Made by a program: the position numbers and the translations under genes. The notes beneath the pieces were generated by a model that worked only from the letters and a program-made list of their open reading frames with translations, was not told the DNA's origin and did no database searches. From an uncultured Blautia sp. (lineage in GTDB: Bacteria > Bacillota > Clostridia > Lachnospirales > Lachnospiraceae), in NCBI GenBank assembly GCA_900551465.1, contig URWL01000102.1, forward strand, positions 1-6,925: 6,925 nt of DNA, read 5' to 3'. Within the stretch, counting starts at the first letter, position 1, and each line of letters opens with the position of its first letter. This document shows, one piece after another, positions 5,750 to 6,925 of this stretch.

Positions 5750-6813
5750 GCGGGAACAGCAGGACGTTTCTGAAAGACTGGCGGAAACGTCTGCTGCCGG
5801 CAGTTTTTGCACTGATTTTTTATGGCGCGGCTGTATTTTTTTTCTGCCAGATTCAAAGGGAACCTTCTGTGACTGTATTCTTATCCGGCTTTTTTCCTGA
5901 TGGAGATCAGGTGGAGGATATACTGAAAAGTATGGAAAAAACAGAACAGCAGGATAGGGGGCTTTGTTTTTTTCGGGAAGGAGGAATGGAAACTCTGGAA
6001 GATCCGGAATATGGAAGAAGCACTTCGGCAATGACAGGAGAGATCGTCGGCGATGCGTCTCTTTATGACTGGAGACTGGCAGGACTTCTTTCTCAGGACC
6101 GACAGGGTTGTGTTCTTGACCGTGTCTCTGCAGAGAAGCTGTTTGGAACAGAAGAAGCAGAAGGCAGATGGTTACGTTTTCAGGGAAAGGAATATCAGGT
6201 AAGAAAGGTACTGCCATGGAAACAGAGAATGTTTCTGACTGCTTCGAAAGATTCGACAGATACCTATGACAGAGTATTTGTAAAAAGAAGAGATTCTGAA
6301 ATGGGAAAGACCACGGAACAGCTTCTTATGGGGTATGGACTTTCCGGAACAGCCGTGGAAGGCGGATTTTTACGGGGGACAGCTTTGATGGCGCTTTTGC
6401 TTTTTCCGGCTGCAGCAGGATGGGTTTTATGGAAAACTGCCCGTATGGAACAAAAAAAATATTCTTTCCGGCAGGGGGATTACTGGATCTGGACAGGCGC
6501 ATTGCTGCTTCTTGCCGGAACGGGCATTATGATTCTTTGGAATACCATCCGGATTCCAGGAGACTGGATTCCTTCCAGATGGTCGGATTTTACATTCTGG
6601 TCTGAGCGGTTCTTTGACGCAGCAGACAATATACGATGGTTTCTGATGCTTCCCAAAACAGTTCTTCAGACAGAAAATATTGTTTTTTGTATAAAATCCC
6701 TGTTTTTTTCTCTTGGAGCTTTTTTTCTTTTTATTGTGATACAGAAAAAAATATGTTACACTGTACACAGCATGTATTTTTCAGGAGAAAAGAAAAAGGA
6801 GAATGCAGTATGA
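5746..6813 (+). CDS. Short MacB/FtsX-like four-helix membrane protein, no ATPase domain
   Basis: The protein has 355 residues and overlaps the fusion-protein stop as ATGA (5746-5749). Only a weak AAGG lies upstream (5731-5734), so translation probably depends on coupling. Hydrophobic segments are at about 17-36, 208-228, 246-266 and 317-335. By the positive-inside rule both ends are cytoplasmic, with one large external domain (37-207) between the first two helices, which is the MacB/FtsX arrangement. The segment at 119-155, with CVLDRVSAEKLFGTEEAEG, a short strand and YQVRKVL, resembles the MacB periplasmic core signature in which a retained A--LFG precedes a G-----G-Y-V-GV strand. Full MacB also carries an N-terminal ATPase (about 650 residues), absent here. 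The loop between helices 3 and 4 (267-313) holds an unusual aromatic stretch, WIPSRWSDFTFW. The fold assignment comes from pattern recognition and is moderately sure; exporter half, mechanotransducer or sensor are all possible roles. Confidence 0.72.
   Translation: MSGNSRTFLKDWRKRLLPAVFALIFYGAAVFFFCQIQREPSVTVFLSGFFPDGDQVEDILKSMEKTEQQDRGLCFFREGGMETLEDPEYGRSTSAMTGEIVGDASLYDWRLAGLLSQDRQGCVLDRVSAEKLFGTEEAEGRWLRFQGKEYQVRKVLPWKQRMFLTASKDSTDTYDRVFVKRRDSEMGKTTEQLLMGYGLSGTAVEGGFLRGTALMALLLFPAAAGWVLWKTARMEQKKYSFRQGDYWIWTGALLLLAGTGIMILWNTIRIPGDWIPSRWSDFTFWSERFFDAADNIRWFLMLPKTVLQTENIVFCIKSLFFSLGAFFLFIVIQKKICYTVHSMYFSGEKKKENAV
6734..6762 (+). promoter_or_regulatory. Possible internal promoter for the DegV gene
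   Basis: TTGTGA (6734-6739) and TACACT (6757-6762) are exactly 17 bases apart, each with four of six consensus matches, and a TG at 6754-6755 forms an extended -10. It lies within the last 30 codons of the MacB/FtsX-like gene. Transcription would start near 6769, about 41 bases before the DegV start. The -10 core (TGn-TACACT) is the same as that proposed for the permease operon. Confidence 0.4.
6796..6801 (+). promoter_or_regulatory. Ribosome binding site of the DegV gene
   Basis: AAGGAG lies eight bases before the ATG at 6810. It is a strong site that supports independent translation of the last gene even though its start overlaps the previous stop. Confidence 0.85.
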
Positions 6814-6925
6814 GAAAAATTGCAATTGTCACAGACAGCAACAGCGGTATCACGCAGGATGAAGGACGCAGTCTTGGTGTTTTTGTTCTGCCCATGCCCT
6901 TTTATATTAATGAAGTGATGTATCT
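6810..6925 (+). CDS. DegV-family (fatty-acid-binding) protein, 3' partial
   Basis: Only the first 38 codons are in the window; the frame stays open to the right edge. The N-terminus MRKIAIVTDSNSGIT is the DegV signature, in which a beta strand leads into the TDS motif. It is followed by GVFVLPMPFYIN, matching the family's second strand with its conserved proline. Established work on the family describes cytoplasmic proteins of about 280-300 residues that bind a fatty acid, some acting as FakB carriers for the FakA kinase. The start overlaps the MacB/FtsX-like stop as ATGA (6810-6813). A possible promoter just upstream means the gene may also be expressed apart from the transporter genes, and its place in the operon may be incidental. 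Confidence 0.93.
   Translation, partial: MRKIAIVTDSNSGITQDEGRSLGVFVLPMPFYINEVMY

Noticed and set aside
5744..6217. 157-residue open frame on the minus strand
   Set aside because: It lies antisense within the MacB/FtsX-like gene, has no recognisable domain, and is rich in Pro, Ser and Lys as expected of a shadow frame.
6761..6770. CTGT-AC-ACAG small palindrome before the DegV gene
   Set aside because: The arms are only four bases, do not extend further, and can be explained by chance.

Overview
The window looks like chromosomal DNA from a Gram-positive anaerobe of the Clostridia, most likely Lachnospiraceae (Blautia/Dorea/Roseburia-like). The grounds are strong AGGAG-type ribosome binding sites, tightly overlapping genes, a MalF/MalG-type sugar permease pair with no ATPase of its own, and a DegV N-terminus of the kind common in that family. 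The genus is inference. No rRNA, tRNA, CRISPR, insertion sequence or phage gene was seen.

Layout: (1) Bases 1-1708, + strand, hold the 3' part of a large extracellular solute-binding protein. An N-terminal region with beta-propeller-like character is fused to a family 1 (sugar/oligosaccharide type) binding domain. The true start and signal peptide lie left of the window. (2) A strong bidirectional hairpin terminator (1712-1750) separates it from a convergent OmpR/PhoB-type response regulator (2438 to 1758, - strand) that has no sensor kinase in the window. (3) A 169-bp divergent control region (2439-2607) holds a good leftward promoter for the regulator, a weak extended -10 promoter for the rightward genes, and an inverted repeat between them. 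(4) Bases 2608-6925, + strand, are a compact operon-like series. It comprises two CUT1-type permeases, a HlyD/MacA-like membrane fusion protein, a short MacB/FtsX-like membrane protein, and the first 38 codons of a DegV-family lipid-binding protein. Three of the four junctions are ATGA overlaps and the other is a 5-nt gap.

How they may work together: the binding protein and the two permeases form the usual parts of an oligosaccharide or glycoconjugate importer, presumably driven by a shared MsmX-type ATPase encoded elsewhere. The fusion protein and the MacB/FtsX-like protein are normally parts of an export or envelope-remodelling machine, and they too lack an ATPase here. The most interesting point is this close coupling of an importer to an ATPase-less MacA/MacB-like pair, with a response regulator in the middle. 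It may be an undescribed composite envelope transport or sensing system. That is a hypothesis from gene order and domain recognition, not something the sequence proves.
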